A DNA stretch of 64,000 bases from Panorpa germanica (GCA_963678705.1 CAVMBN010000131.1:186001-250000), one strand, 5' to 3'; positions 45,313 through 58,289 are shown, numbered from the stretch's first letter. Numbers and translations: made by a program. The notes: generated by a model not told the origin, from the letters alone.

Positions 45313-48300
45313 GTGGTAATAAAAAAGAGAATAAAGATAGGTTTTTGGAACGTGGCGGGTCTAAAAAGAAAAGATAAGGATTTCTGGAGATACATCAAAG
45401 GTTGGGATGTGATTGGGATGGTGGAAACATGGCTGGAAAGCAAACTACAACTACCGAAAAACTACAGCTGGGTGTGCCAAGGTGCTGTTAGAGAGCATAA
45501 GAAAGGGAGAGCAAGAGGTGGAATTATAATGGGTGTACGTAGGGAGCTAAAAGAGGAAGAGGTACAAGACAGAAGAGAAACAGCAGTAAGGAGGACGATA
45601 AAACTGGAAGAAGAGACATGGGAAATAGTAACAATATACAGTAAAGGTAATATAAAAGAAACAATAAAAGAAATAAAAGAGATAATTAAGGATAAGAAAC
45701 GCTAAAATGAGGGAGTTGGGAGAGGTGGACGAAATATGGGGGAACAGAAAAAAGAAAAGAACAACGAAAGACAAAACAATAAACGCCGAGGGAAAAGAAC
45801 TAATGGAAATGATAGAAGAACAAGGATGGATAGTACTAAATGGGAACAAGGAAGGAGATAAAGAATTAGAATATACCTATGTGGGAAGCAGGGGGGATAC
45901 AGTAATCGACTACGTGGTGACAACGATGGAAGGAGGACAGAAGGTAGAAAGAATAAAAGTGAAAGAGAGGGTGGACTCGGATCACCTACCGCTGGTGGTG
46001 GAGTTGGAGGCGAGAAGAGGTGAAAGAAAGGGAAACGAATGGAAAGAGGGCAGCGATTGGACGGAGTAAGGAAAGAAGAAGTTTATGAAGGAATTGGAAC
46101 GGAGATACGAGGAAGAAGGAGAAACGGAGGAGATGGAGGAAAATGAAGAGAGGATGAAGGAAGCAACCCAAGGTAAACGGTGAAAAATATCTGATAGAAC
46201 GGGAGAAAACAAATGGTGGGATAAAGAATGTAAAGAATGGAAAAAAGAGGTAAAAAGGGAACTAAAGAGATTGAGGAAAAGAGAATCAAGTAAAGAAGAC
46301 TTCAAGAGGAAGCAGAGAGAATATAAAGAGAAAATAAAAGATAAAAAGAATGAGTTCAAAATAGGAATAGAAAAAGAAATTAAAGAGATAACAACGAAGA
46401 GGAAGGCATGGGATTACATAAATTGGGGGAAAAAGCGAAGGAAAGAGTCAAGCAAGGAAATAAAAATGAAAGAGTAGACGAAACACTTTATGGGAGTACT
46501 AGGAGGAAAGAAAAGAAACGAGAAGACAAAGAAGATGATAAAAGAGAAGGAGATAGTAAACGAAATAGAACTATAGGAAGTAAAAACACAGATTCAAAAA
46601 CTCAAGGAAAAGAAAGCACCAGGTAGAGATGGACTAAAGAACGAGGCGTGGAAAGCTGGGCAAGAAAGGATAGAGAAAGGATTACTGACAGCGATAAACA
46701 AGATATGGAAAGGAGGAAACCTACTAGACAGCTGAAAAGAAGGGGTAATAACGCCGATATATAAAAAGGGAAATAAGCATGAAGCCAAAAATTACAGGAT
46801 TATCACACTACTGAATACAGGGTACAGGATTTATGCAGGGATTGTGAGAGAAAGACTGGAAGAAAAGGTAAAAGTAAAAGAAATACTTTCCGAGACACAA
46901 GCAGGCTTTAGAAAGGGACGCGGGACTTTAGACAATATATACGCACTGAACAATGTAGTTGAAAAAGAGCTAAGGGAAAAAGGAGTACAGATATATGCAA
47001 TGTTCATCGATCTTAAGGCGGCGTTTGATATAATCAACAGACAGAAATTGTGGAAGTACATGAGAGAAAATAAAATAGATGAGGATATAGTGGAACGTAT
47101 TGAAGAAATTTACAAAGAAACAAGAATGAGAATGAGAGTTGGCGGTAAAGAATCAGAAGAATTCTGGACAGACAAGGGGTTGAGGCAAGGTTGTCCTCAG
47201 AGCCCCATTTTATTTGCGATATATACAGCAGACTTGGAGGGGGTAATGGAAAGAGGACAAGACGGGGGGGTGCTTATAGGAAGACACTACAAGATATGGA
47301 CTTTAGCATACGCAGACGATATAGTCCTGTTGGCAAAAAGGGAAGGAGAGCTGCAGGAGATGGCACATCGGCTAGGAAGATATATAAACAGGAAAGGACT
47401 AGAGTTAAATGTGGAAAAGACAAAAATTATGGTGTTTAAAAAAGGGGGAGGAAAAAGAAGACACAAAAGGTGGAAATACAAGACAAAGGACATAGAGAAA
47501 GTAGAGGAATTTAAATATCTGGGCTACACTTTTAAAAGGAACAATGGAGAAAAGGCTCAGATAAGGGAAGTAGCAAGGAAGGCAGAGCAAGCAATGCGAC
47601 GGGTATGGGACTAGGGAAAAAGGTATTTGGGGGGACATACAAAAGAGAATATGGATATTTGATAGACTGATAGCCAGTATTATGTTGTATGGAGCAGAGG
47701 TTTGGGGGTGGAAGAACCAAGAAAAGTTGGAAAGAATACAGGTGAGATATATAAAATGGGTACTAGGGCTGGACAGGTGCACGCCAGGATACATGGTGAT
47801 GGAGGAGTTAAAAAGGGATAAGATACGAATTAAAACAGGGAAAAGAGCAGTAAAATACGAGGAGAAATTGAACAGAGCGGAAAGCAAAATTTTAAAGAAA
47901 ATAAGGAAGGATAGCATAAAGAATGGGGGGGAGGAGGTCCAAAAAAGACAAAGGAGTACTTTAAAAGGAATGGAATGGCGATCGAGAAGGCAGAGAGGAG
48001 AAGAGAAGGTAGCGCAAGTGTGGAAGAGGAGCTAAGGAGAAGGGATAAGGAGATACAACAGCAGGAGAGAATGGGAAAAATAGAAAAAAGTAACTACAAT
48101 AAAAGATACAAAAGGTTATGGGAAAATATTGTGCCTCAGTACCTTATAGAAAAAGACATAAAACACATAAGAAGAACAGCAAGGTTTAGATTGGGAAATG
48201 AGGAAAAAGGAAACAGATACTGGGAAAAGAGTGAGGAAAGAAAGTGTAGAATGTGCGGAGCGGAGGACGAAACACTGAAGCACATTAAGTTTGAGTGTAA

Positions 48301-48394
48301 GGAAAAAGTAGCGAGCGAAAGGAATATTGACCAGCTACTAAAGGGAGGCAGTGAAGGAAAGAGGTGGATGGCGGAAATAGTAAGAAGGAATTGA
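45313..48394 (+). pseudogene. LINE ORF2: endonuclease, reverse transcriptase, zinc tail (broken)
   Basis: Endonuclease at 45313-46069: IGFWNVAGLKRKDKDFW, MVETWLESKL, then GWIVLNGNKEGD, YTYVGSRGDTVIDYV and RVDSDHLPLVVELE. The middle carrying the usual GDFNA motif is missing where the frame shifts (about 45705). RT at about 46620-47614: APGRDGLKNEAW, TPIYKKGNKHEAKNYR, TQAGFRKGRGTLDNIY, MFIDLKAAFD, LRQGCPQSPILFAIY and YADDIVLLAKR, so the active site is intact. The tail has CRMCGAEDETLKHIKFEC, a CCHC-like knuckle, before the stop at 48394. About four frameshifts or stops separate the open parts. Confidence 0.85.
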
Positions 48395-49039
48395 AGAACA
48401 GAAGAATAAATAAGCTGGTGGGGAATAATAAATTGGCAGAATCCCTGATACTGGAGTACGAGATGGTCGTCTAATATTGATACTGGAAGGAATTGACTTT
48501 AGGGAAGAAAAAGGAAGTACTAAAAGAGGCAATAAAGGGAAGCAGGAGAAGGAAAGAAGTAGCGAGGTAACAGGTAAACTTCAGCCCAGAAAAATAGACT
48601 AGGGAATAGACCAGTACAGAAGGAAGACAAGGGAAAATAAAGAAAGAGGGTCAAGAGAAAAACAAGCAGAAAGTACGTTTGGAGATAAAAAGGTCTAGAA
48701 TAATGTAAATTAAATTGTCTGCGAAGTGACCGTCGTCCATATATAAAATCCAGTTATCTGGTCCAGCTTGTTATCTAGTTTGCATAAGGAACATGAAGAG
48801 AGAGGGTCAAGAGAAGAAGAAGCAGAAAGCACTGTTTGGAAGTACTAAAAGTCTAAAATCAGTTTTTAGTTTTAATAAATAAATTAAGTTTAGTTTTAGG
48901 AAAATAATTAGTTTTAAATAAAATTAGCAAGTTTAGTTTTAAGGCTGAATTGTTAAGATAGGAATGAGATGTATTAAGAAATAGAATACGGTAGATTGTA
49001 AAGCCGAAAGGCACACACAATTAACAAAAAATCTAAATC
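48395..49039 (+). other. 3' UTR of the LINE
   Basis: Non-coding. A block starting GAGGGTCAAGAGAA occurs twice (about 48648 and 48801) with matching sequence after it. The region ends with a GCCGAAAGGC hairpin-like motif near 49003-49012. Confidence 0.6.
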
Positions 49040-50232
49040 TACTCGATCAATTTAAATCGGCCCTACACACCATTGATTCTAATCAAGAAGAACTAGATAA
49101 ACGTACCAAATTCCTAATGAACGATATCGATAAACTCCAACACCAAGTTTTTAACATCGTTATTACAGAATCGATCGGACTTGTAAGTCAATCAATGCAA
49201 TTACTTTTGCACCTACAAAGAACCATTGAAACTGACATAACATTCGCTAAACTGAACACGCTTAGTGGTTCAATCCTAGAACCTGATCACCTATTAGCAG
49301 AATAACAAGCAATAAAGGAACATGTTGATACAACCAAACATATCAAACTGCCTTACGATATTACATCAGAGAACATTCAACAATATGAAACTATTAGCAA
49401 AGTCAAAGCATATACCAATAAAAACCTAATCGTTTTTGTAATAAATATACCACTAGTAAACCCTAATATATTTACGTATTATAAACTATATCCAATCCCC
49501 ATACCTTATAACAATAAATTCCAAATGATTATTCCCAGAACCCAATACACCATTGTGAATGAGTATAAACATGTAGATTTTAATGCACCCTGCAAAGAAA
49601 TATATAACAATCAATTCCTATGCAAGCTTAGCGAACCACTCAACATCGAAGAAACCACCTGTGAGATAGAACTAATTCAAAACCAGCCAACCAGCAAATG
49701 TCAACCCTTAGTGATTTCTCTAACCGGCAGCAAGATCCAGAACATCGAATTCAACACCTGGATGTTAATCACAAATGACGAAACCAGTGGCACCTTAACA
49801 TGCAGCAGCCAGCGTGACATACGTCTACAAGGAACATTTATAATACACCTTGCACGAGATTGTCAATTTTCTGTTTCAGATAATACTCTTCAATACATAG
49901 ATATAGAAGAGAAAGTCTAAGCTTGGAACACCATTTTCCTGCCAAAAATACCAGAGATCCAAAACAAACACCTAAACATCTCTTCCATGACCAACCTAAA
50001 ACACCTGGACCTGGGCAACGTAGACAAGCTACAGACCACCCTAGCCCTACTACCTGAAGACTTCGATGACAGAAGAATCTCAGACCATGTTTACATAATT
50101 AATTATACATTATTACCTATAATATTCATAATAATTACTATTGTAGTATATAAGTTAATCAAATATTTTAGAAAAATAAAAATAATAAAAAATGAAAATG
50201 CACAAGAAATAAATAGCAAAAATATTGAATAG
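49040..50232 (+). pseudogene. Errantivirus env, C-terminal part, two stops
   Basis: One frame from the insertion point to 50232 with only two in-frame stops (TAA near 49303 and 49918). It reads DQFKSALHTIDSNQEELDKR (heptad-like), a Cys-containing ectodomain (CKEIYNNQFLCKL, CEIELIQ, CQPLVISLTG), and a membrane anchor TLLPIIFIIITIVVYKLI near 50110-50160 followed by a Lys-rich cytoplasmic tail. This is the transmembrane-subunit half of errantiviral Env. Confidence 0.85.
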
Positions 50233-50275
50233 TTGCAAAAACCTTTTGCTACATTTGAAACATAAGATTTATTTT

Positions 50276-50515
50276 TTTTGCTGACCATGCACTTTAGAGA
50301 TAATAAAATAGTATATAAGTAATATGTTAATCTTAATCTAGTTGGTTCAAGTTCATGTATAATCTGCATCGCGCAGATAGTAATTGGCTGGCTCACCATT
50401 TGAGACTAGGCATAAGCTGCATCGCGCAGTGAATATTACCTCAAATAAATATTATTTAAGTAAAATTAAAATAAATTGTTTTTTTATTAAAGTCTAAATT
50501 ACTCAAACTTTAATT
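50276..50515 (+). repeat. 3' LTR of errantivirus copy 2, 5'-truncated
   Basis: Matches the 5' LTR from TTTGCTGACCATGC to the end CTTTAATT, but about 55 bp of its start and the polypurine tract are missing. Dyads CTGC-ATCGC-GCAG lie at 50364-50376 and 50417-50429. Confidence 0.87.
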
Positions 50516-50519
50516 ATAT

Positions 50520-52543
50520 ATATTCTATTAGCGTAGTTAAGTACGAGTACGAAATAATTGCATCACTAAAACAGCATAAGCAATGCAATTTTGCAAATTA
50601 GTAAAATGAATAAACTTTTGTCTAAATAAATAAACATTTATTCACACTTATACACAGAGCACAAAAAAATTAACCGTTACACGGTAATCTAAATGGCGAA
50701 GTATTCCCACTTTTGGACAATCAAACGTAAAGTTAAAAACTTAAGACGTACAGAACACATACAATCATAACAGTAGTGTAAAAATCAAGCTATAAATAGT
50801 GTAAGTTAAGATAATATCACTAGACGATCCTCAATATCATATGATATGTGTCTATATTAGTAATCGATAAATTGCAGGTTGTTTTGATTGATTACTGCTG
50901 GGCAGCCCTGAGTACTACTTTTAAGGAGATTATTGTAAAAAATTTATATCTTTTTACATTTAGTTTTTATGAATAAAGGTTGCTTTATTTTAAATAGCCC
51001 TGTATAACCGCTTAAATAAAGTTACTTTGCTTTATAAAAAAACATCATGTTGCTTTTATTTAATATAATTTAGTTTAAAAGTTTTTTATATTTTTAGTAA
51101 CAAAACAATAATAACTAAATTATATCGAAATATATCTATATACATAGATTGCAAGATTTTTACTTTACTTACAAGCTAATGCATATATAATCCATTATTA
51201 CAATGAGTTATGTAAATTATACTATACTAAAATCACATTAATACCTAATCAGTGTATAAGTATACATTAATAAAACTATCAACTATTACAAACCAGAGGA
51301 GAAATTGTATTTTATAAAAAGAATTCGAAAATATTGAAGACACATTAAGTGCAGTAAATTAACCTAGATTAGAATTATTTGACTTTTTTGCACTAAGTAA
51401 CTGTCAACTATGTATTCACTATGAGCGTTAACTCGACTATCTGGGGGCCTACCCCCTTTTATTTTGGTTGTATCCAGTACATAAATATTCATAAAATACA
51501 CTTCTCTTAAAAAATTCTAGTTAAAATTAGGATAAAAAATAAACAAAAGGATTATTAAGAAATACTTTTTTGAAACCTTAACGCACTAAATTGTTGCTAT
51601 TTAAAAAACTGCATTTACACAAACACTAACAAGTCATGATACATGAATGTTTGTCTCACTCAAATACTAAACAATGTGGCGACTTGATGCATATACAAAA
51701 ATTAAATAGCTATAATTTACATTTTTAACCTTACTTATTTAGGATACATGCTTCAACATTTAAAAAAATCGAAATGTCTTTCTCCTTAAATTTATCAAAA
51801 ACATTGCAAACGTTTTTTACAAAACTTTGTTTTTAGATGCGGCGGCCACTATATTTAAAAACTTGTTGGATTTATATAGATGAAATTTATTTAGCATGTT
51901 TTAAGCTTTAAATACTTCGATCGAAGAATTTTTATTTTAAATAAAACTTCTATCTTTTTAAGAATTAACCAGCGATTTTTCGCTCACAACTCATTAAAAA
52001 AATTGAAACGACCACTATTTGGCGAAATTTAAAAATAAAGCCTTTGAGGGCGAAAGAGCGAGAAATCAGGCACAAAATTTAATAAAAGTTTTTAAGCTTT
52101 TTTGCTTTAAGATAAATCAGTAAGAAATAATGACGTCCACCAACTGATATTTCTTTTAAAGAGGGTTCTACAATCCAGTTGACAACTTAATTCAAAATTC
52201 TTGTTTTTAATTTTTGTGAAAGTTTTTAAAGTATAATGTTAGAATTTCGTATTTTAATAAAATCAAAAACAGCACATCAAAAAAAAAAAATTTAAATGCC
52301 GAATTCTTTAAGGTAACATAATATTTCTATCAACCAATTTTTAATTATACAAATATATCACATTACTGCCTAAATAGTTAATAAGTAAACTTTGTATTTT
52401 AAATTTATTTTAAAATATCGCTACTTACTTTACAGTTAATACAGTTAATTCAGGGACATTGATTCCAGTAACAGCTACTTTATAACACACAGTTTCACAT
52501 AAAGATAACTGTTATCACTAATTAATGTATTTGCACTATGTAT

Positions 52544-52578
<35 letters not shown>

Positions 52579-52648
52579 AGATACTCGAAACGAGATATGA
52601 TCGGAATATTTATCTATATATAGATTTATATTTATATGTTAATTTATG
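50520..52648. other. No gene recognised
   Basis: AT-rich. A perfect (AT)n run lies near 52543-52574. No family features in any frame. Confidence 0.5.
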
Positions 52649-52656
52649 TTTATTGA

Positions 52657-53142
52657 TAAAGGCGGCCTTGAGGGGTGGCAAGCAGGGCAGGGCCTCGCAC
52701 CCTCGCGAAACAACTTAGGTAGAAAAATTCATTATTATATATGTATTTGAATGTCGCGCCTCGCGCTCTGGAAACCCTACTAGAATCACGGCGTATATCT
52801 TTTAAGAAATCCATGTACCTCAGTTTTTCATTATTAAAATATGTCGCCTTTGTGCTTGTTAACTTTTATAAACCTTCCAATATAAAATTTTAAAACTCTA
52901 CATTTATTTATTTATAAATTTTGCATTTCTCGCCAATCATCATCAAAAATACTTACTTTTAATTTACATAAATTAAGCAAATAACTAGAGTCTCGCAAAG
53001 ATCTGCCACCCCGATGCTTCGGAAAATTTTGCCGCCCGGGGCCTCGTAAAGTACTGCCACCTGGGGCCTCGCAAAGTTCTGCCGCCCGGGGCTTCGCGAA
53101 GATCGGACGCCCGGTGCCTCGCAATGGCTAAGGCCGCCCCTG
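52657..53142. mobile_element. hAT-type miniature element, GC-rich (486 bp)
   Basis: Flanked by perfect 8-bp duplications TTTATTGA (52649-52656 and 53143-53150). The right end inverted is CAGGGGCGGCCTT; the left end TAAAGGCGGCCTT is the same with its first bases mutated. Inside the right half (about 53010-53115) there is a GC-rich minisatellite, several units of GCCGCCCGGGGCCTCG-like sequence about 25-27 bp long. The only long frame crosses this repeat and is not a gene. Eight-base duplications and CAGGGG ends point to hAT. Confidence 0.85.
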
Positions 53143-53150
53143 TTTATTGA

Positions 53151-55333
53151 TATATGTATATTGAGCCTTCATAGCCCTTACAATTTGCCGTTAATGATTA
53201 CATTTTTCTACATTAATTTCTTTATTTACAGTGCATTCGTAAATTTAGCAAACCTAAACTAAACTTAAAATTGTTTAGGATTTAATTTTTATTTTATTTC
53301 TTTATTCAATTCAAGAAATACAAATACACCTGAACATGTATATAAATTAGGTTATAAAGGTATTTTATACTTACATTCTATTTTTAAAATAAAAACGGTG
53401 ATCGGATTTTTAGTTTATTATCTTTCTATTATTAGCTTTAGCTTATACTTTGTTATATTTGTTATATACTACATACTACATAAGTAGTACGAAACGTACT
53501 ACACATATAATCACATATACGTACATATGTATTAAATAAACTTGAAATATAATATTAATTTAACACACTTAAGTTAAAACATATAATAGTATATCGTTGT
53601 TACTATACAAACAATATGGATCCAAAGCATATAAAATTCGAATACGACATTTTCAGATACGACCTAGTATCTGAATCGACATTTGGGCGATGTAGGATGA
53701 CTTACGGATAATATAAATATAGCTCGACTTTTTTGAAGGTGTTTCTTATCGGAAATTTTGACTAAAGTTTAAAATGCATTACTTCACGCCTACTTTGCTT
53801 TCAATCTTTAAGCTTCTACACAACCCCCACCACTCAAATGATTTAGTGGCCGATTAGATTTTTTTTTGAATAAAGGTATCACATTGAGATCCCAAATAAG
53901 GATGTAACGCGAAACACTAAATTTTCTCAAACGGCAAACCCAATAAAATTAATTTTCATAATAAATTTTTTGCGAGCTTTACTCATCATGTCTCATTAAG
54001 AAACGTAGTAATTACTAACATCCCCATCACAAAAGCTATTTCAGATAGCGATACGCGGCAGCGAATTACAAAATAAATATGTTTGGATGTGGTCTTATCT
54101 AGCCTCCGACATATTTCATCACACCTCATTTATGCGAGTAATCTTTAAAATTCGAAATATCTTTTCCTAAACGTAACGAAATATACTTTCTATCTGTATT
54201 TTAGCACAAGTCCAAATCAGATAAATTCGATATTACTATGATAAGATAAAATATTTGTAGGGTACCTACACTATACATTTAGGTTTTTCTTTCGTTAACT
54301 GTTGATAGTTAAATAACAATGTTTTCTCATAAATATTATGTTATTATTCTTATTATGCAGGGTGTTTACGATCTTTTTTTTTATCCTTTCATTGCACATA
54401 ATATACATGGTGATAGTATATGTCAAAAGGGGTTTACATTTATTTTTAATATCTTATTATAAGTTATACTCGCATTTTGAAAGATCATAATTGTTTCAGT
54501 TTTCATTTGACTTACGTGCTGTTATTAAATATTAAAAGATACAATTGATTGAAAGATTTCCTATCCCAATCATTTTTCAAGCAGTGAAGAATTGCAATAT
54601 TTGGCTCGATTAGACCAATAGAGAATTTTGGCAAGATAATACTTCAATTTAGTATTTTTACACTAAACAGATTTTAGATAGCAGAATTTAACACAAAGAG
54701 AATAGAATTTCTTTTTTTATTAATATGATTATTAGCCATAATAAACTGCACTTTACAAACAATTAAATAAATAATAACGGAAAAAAAGGTATTTTGTCTT
54801 ATTATAGCTGATTTAACCTTAGGAACCGATTATTGCAGATAATAGTCATTTTATAAATACTAAATATGGAATTTAGTTGAGATGTTTTAATAGCAAATGC
54901 TCTAACGTATCAAAGTATTTTCGTTATTTTTTGGCGGATGCTAATACGTATTTGATTATAATTTGTACTACAGCAAAGAAATAAGAAATATAATAAATGT
55001 GAGAATAAATACTGTCAGAAAGAAATAAAAAATATACGATTAGATAAAGAATATACATTGATTCAGAGATGCTTACAAATTGCATCAAATCAAATCCAAA
55101 TCCGGAAATGAAACACAATACTTCATTGAAAATCAATAACTTGAAGATAATAGAGATATGATGTACAGCTAAGCTGTAATAAGTCAACCAAATAACAATA
55201 ATGAAAATAGTTTAAGTGAATAGATTTTTCAATTAATCTTAGGCAAACTAAACAAACAATTGTTAATAAAAATTGACGAACGACTCACTTAATTGTAATA
55301 TAGCACTAAAGAAGCTATACCAAAGCAGAAGAA
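53151..55333. other. No gene recognised
   Basis: AT-rich sequence. The minus frame at 54924-55187 is hydrophobic low-complexity sequence without family features. Confidence 0.5.
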
Positions 55334-55588
55334 ATGAACAGAGAGCTCAGAATTATGGTGTGGAATGCCAATAGGTTAATTCAATACAAACACGAGCTAC
55401 ATGTTGTGCTAGATATAAAAAAAATTGATGTGTGTCTAATATCGAAAACACATTTCACACAAGAATTGTTCATAAAATTTAGAAGATATAAGGTTTGTCA
55501 CACAACTCACTCCAAAAATACTCCTAAAGAAGGAAATGCTATAATAATTAAAAATGTTTCACACTATGGGGGAATGAAACATTAGAAA
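55334..55588 (+). pseudogene. Jockey-type LINE endonuclease N-terminus, fragment
   Basis: Frame MNRELRIMVWNANRLIQ, then KKIDVCLISKTHFTQELFIKF and NAIIIKNVSHYGG: the first third of a Jockey endonuclease. The catalytic Glu of SETHFT is Lys here (SKTHFT). It ends abruptly at a stop and is followed by gypsy sequence. Confidence 0.75.
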
Positions 55589-55749
55589 TCTAAATAGCAG
55601 AACGATTATCACGTAAAACATGGAGCCGTCAAAGGATAAAGATAGACCCTTCTGGACTATCTACAAAACGTCTACGAAAAGTCAAAACAAAAACCTAACT
55701 CAAGAACAATATTATGAACTAAAAATGCTAAAACATTAAACTAAATGCT

Positions 55750-58270
55750 TTTCTACGCTTGATCTCAGAAGTGGATATTGTTAAGTAGAAGTAAAACCAA
55801 AAGATAGGAAGAAAACAGTGTTCACGAATAAGAAAGGTCTATGGCAGTTTCAAGTAATACATTTATTTTGAACGGTTAATGAATGGCGAGGTAAGACACC
55901 TACCTATGGGAACATGCATCGTCTATCTAGATAAAATAGTGATGAATGGCAAAAGCGCTATGACTCAATTAGAAAATTTGAAAACTGTTCTCTAGAGATT
56001 GCGGAAAGCAAATCTAGAACTAAATCCGAAGAAATGCTGTACCCTATGCGCCGAACAAATAAATGTTTTTACTAAGATTGGAGTATCTGCGGGCCCAGAA
56101 AAAGTAAGAGCCATTAAGGCCTGATCGATAGTCATACTAACCTGTTGGAAATGCAGGATTTTCTTGGTTTATGTGTTTACTACAGAGTTGTTTTTCCAAA
56201 CTTTGCGAAGATTGCTAAACCTCTGTATGTACTAACTGGGAAACCGACTACTACAAGAAGGCGACCTATTGTGTGCTCGTTCAACAAATTAAAATAAAGC
56301 TCACAAATGACCCAATTCTTATTTTCCCTAACGTGTTGGCGAATTTATCTTGGATACCAATCGCATTCCGGAATGGCAGCAGTAATCTCACAAATACAAC
56401 AAGGCGAAGAACATGTAATAGAACAATTCAGTAAGGTATTCTCGAAAGCCAAACAAAATCACTGTGTCCCTCAAATGGAACTTCTGGAAATCGCTAAAAC
56501 TTTGAAACTGTTTACACACTATTTGTGGGGTCATTCATTTCGAATGCATACCGACCACCCTTCGTTAACCTGGTTAACAAATTTAATGAAAGCTGAGAGT
56601 CAACTAGCGCGTTGGCTACACCAGATTAACAAGTATTAGTATAAAATCAAGTTACGGCCAGGACATCAACATGCGAATGCCGACGCATTATCTAGAAGAC
56701 CATGTGCACCCAACAGGGTGTGAGCACTGTGGATATATGGAGGCTAAGCAGGAACCCAAAAGTAAATTCGATGATGCAATACTTAGTGGACATACTCATA
56801 TATATTTGCCCAACGATCGATTACCCCTAAACTAAGACGACGTAGATAAATGAGATCCGACACAGTTCCATAATCGGAAATCAAAATGATTATAAAATAT
56901 ATTAGGCATGACCTACTCTTAGCTTCCTTAGAATGCTCACTAGCTTACTGTGTTGCTGCAGTCTTGCATATGAGTAAAGGTATTGCGGTAACATTTAAGG
57001 AGGGACTCGAAGAACTTAAAACGCCTCAAAAACAATAAGGAAAGGTTGGAATAGTTATAGTTCTAGAAAAACATGACAGATTTATTTTACTATCTGGGCC
57101 CGCAACCATTGCTCGCAAAACTCAGCAATAAGGTCGCTAAGTCTTCCGATCAATGATCGTAATCGAATAGATCTGAATCACTTTTAAAAGAGTATTCCTC
57201 TACTATTCCAGAATTTTTTTATTCAGTTAATATTATAGTTCAGAAATACTCTTTAAAAAGTGATTTCTAAAATGTTTCACTCATTTAAATCATTATCTGT
57301 TCGACCACGACCATTGTTTGCAAGACTCAGGAATAGAGCCTCTGGTCAAGAAGTTAGCCATTCCATAAATAGGTTGCGGAAATAATCATTTGAAATAGGC
57401 ACATGTTGAGCGTCTGCCGAAGTTCGTGTTCTACGACTTGGAGCTCAACATTCACACCAACATTCTAGAACCGATAGCAACTGTTCGTGTAATATACTTG
57501 ATGGGGTCGAATAATAAAACCAAATAAACTCAAGTAACGTTGAATAACGATCCGTCTCCTCCCGCAGACAGCTTAATCCAACCGACTGATGTAATGGAAG
57601 ACAAACTAGGAGACGTTGTGAGTATAGCATAGAAAAAAGATGAATATCTGGTACTCGTTACGGCATGTAAAAAGACAGAAATTAGACCTCAACGGGCAGA
57701 GGCGTCAGCATACAGTTCTCGTGTAAAACAATATTGGTCTAAGTGGAACTGTCTAGAATTTCACGATGAAAGGCTATATCGACAACTGATAGTATTCAAT
57801 AAACAAGTCCCTGGTGTACTGAAAAAGTACACAAAAATTTCTCAAGTGCACATTTCAGTGGTACAGATACAGAATCTCAGTGAAACAATGTCGAAATTGT
57901 GATATCTGTACGGTTAGTAAAGCACCCTGACAGAGAAATCGAGGACCTATGCATACCTAAACTCTGGAAGCAGCTTTCGAAAGAGTAGGACTGCTGTCAT
58001 GCAGGCAAACCAGTATGTATGTGTTGATCTTGGTAGATTACTTCACCAAGTAAACTGCAATACTACCTTTCCCGAATCAAGAAGCGGTTAGTGGAACCAG
58101 TTATCGTATCTATCAGTGGTGCACGAAGCAACACAAACTCAAGTTACCCTCTAGTATAATGTCAACTAAAAATATTGCGAAATCCCACCGCAAGAATTAG
58201 AACAGACCCACAAATTTGCAAGAAAACGCCGTCAATTTGGATTGCTCCAAAACTCGTTAAGATTGTAGGA
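55750..58270 (+). pseudogene. Ty3/gypsy pol fragment: RT, RNase H, integrase
   Basis: Plus strand with many stops. RT from about 55755 (STLDLRSGYC, VEVKPKDRKKTVFTNKKGLW), YLDKIVMNGKS at about 55920 (YLDD has become YLDK), LRKANLELNPKKC and DFLGLCVYYRVVFPNF. RNase H at 56340-56700: MAAVISQIQQGEEHVIEQFSK, ELLEIAKTLKLFTHYLWG, RMHTDHPSLTWL and ANADALSRRPC. The integrase zinc pair CRNCDIC lies near 57893 and core relics LVDYFTK and PFPNQEAVSG at 58030-58095. No LTRs. It is a different lineage from the fragment at 18670, judged by its motifs. Confidence 0.8.
57177..57264. repeat. Inverted repeat, 20-bp arms
   Basis: 57177-57196 (ATCACTTTTAAAAGAGTATT) and 57245-57264 are reverse complements with one mismatch, 48 bp apart, inside the gypsy remnant between RNase H and integrase. 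Confidence 0.7.
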
Positions 58271-58289
58271 TAAGACGAGTTTTACATTT

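Larger units (their letters stand above)
44301..49039 (+). mobile_element. Non-LTR retrotransposon (APE type) inserted in env
   Basis: About 4.7 kb, flanked by the 14-bp duplication TACTCGATCAATTT (44287-44300 and 49040-49053); the similarity extends further left imperfectly, so the true duplication may be near 28-34 bp. Two ORFs: coiled-coil ORF1 (44534-45307) and EN-RT ORF2 (45313-48394). The 3' end AAAGCCGAAAGGCACACAC has no long poly(A). The RT tail (YGAEVWGWKNQEKLERIQ) is of a type common in insect LINEs; clade not assigned. The element is nearly full length. Confidence 0.85.
34413..50515 (+). mobile_element. Errantivirus copy 2 with two nested insertions
   Basis: 5' LTR 34413-34704, 3' LTR 50276-50515, flanked by ATAT at 34409-34412 and 50516-50519. 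Internal order: primer-binding site, hairpin leader, gag, ORF2, spacer, a degenerate integrase duplicate, integrase, env. A TIR transposon (36109-40490) sits in ORF2 and a LINE (44301-49039) in env. Removing both leaves about 7 kb, normal for an errantivirus, yet protease, RT and RNase H are missing. Stops in gag, integrase and env show it is dead. The ATAT target agrees with the YRYRYR preference of the group. Confidence 0.88.

Noticed and set aside
44453-48532. Many long minus-strand frames rich in Ser, Phe and Leu
   Set aside because: They are shadows of the purine-rich LINE ORFs on the plus strand.
52912-53124. 70-codon minus frame rich in Gly, Arg and Pro
   Set aside because: It translates the GC-rich minisatellite of a miniature hAT element.
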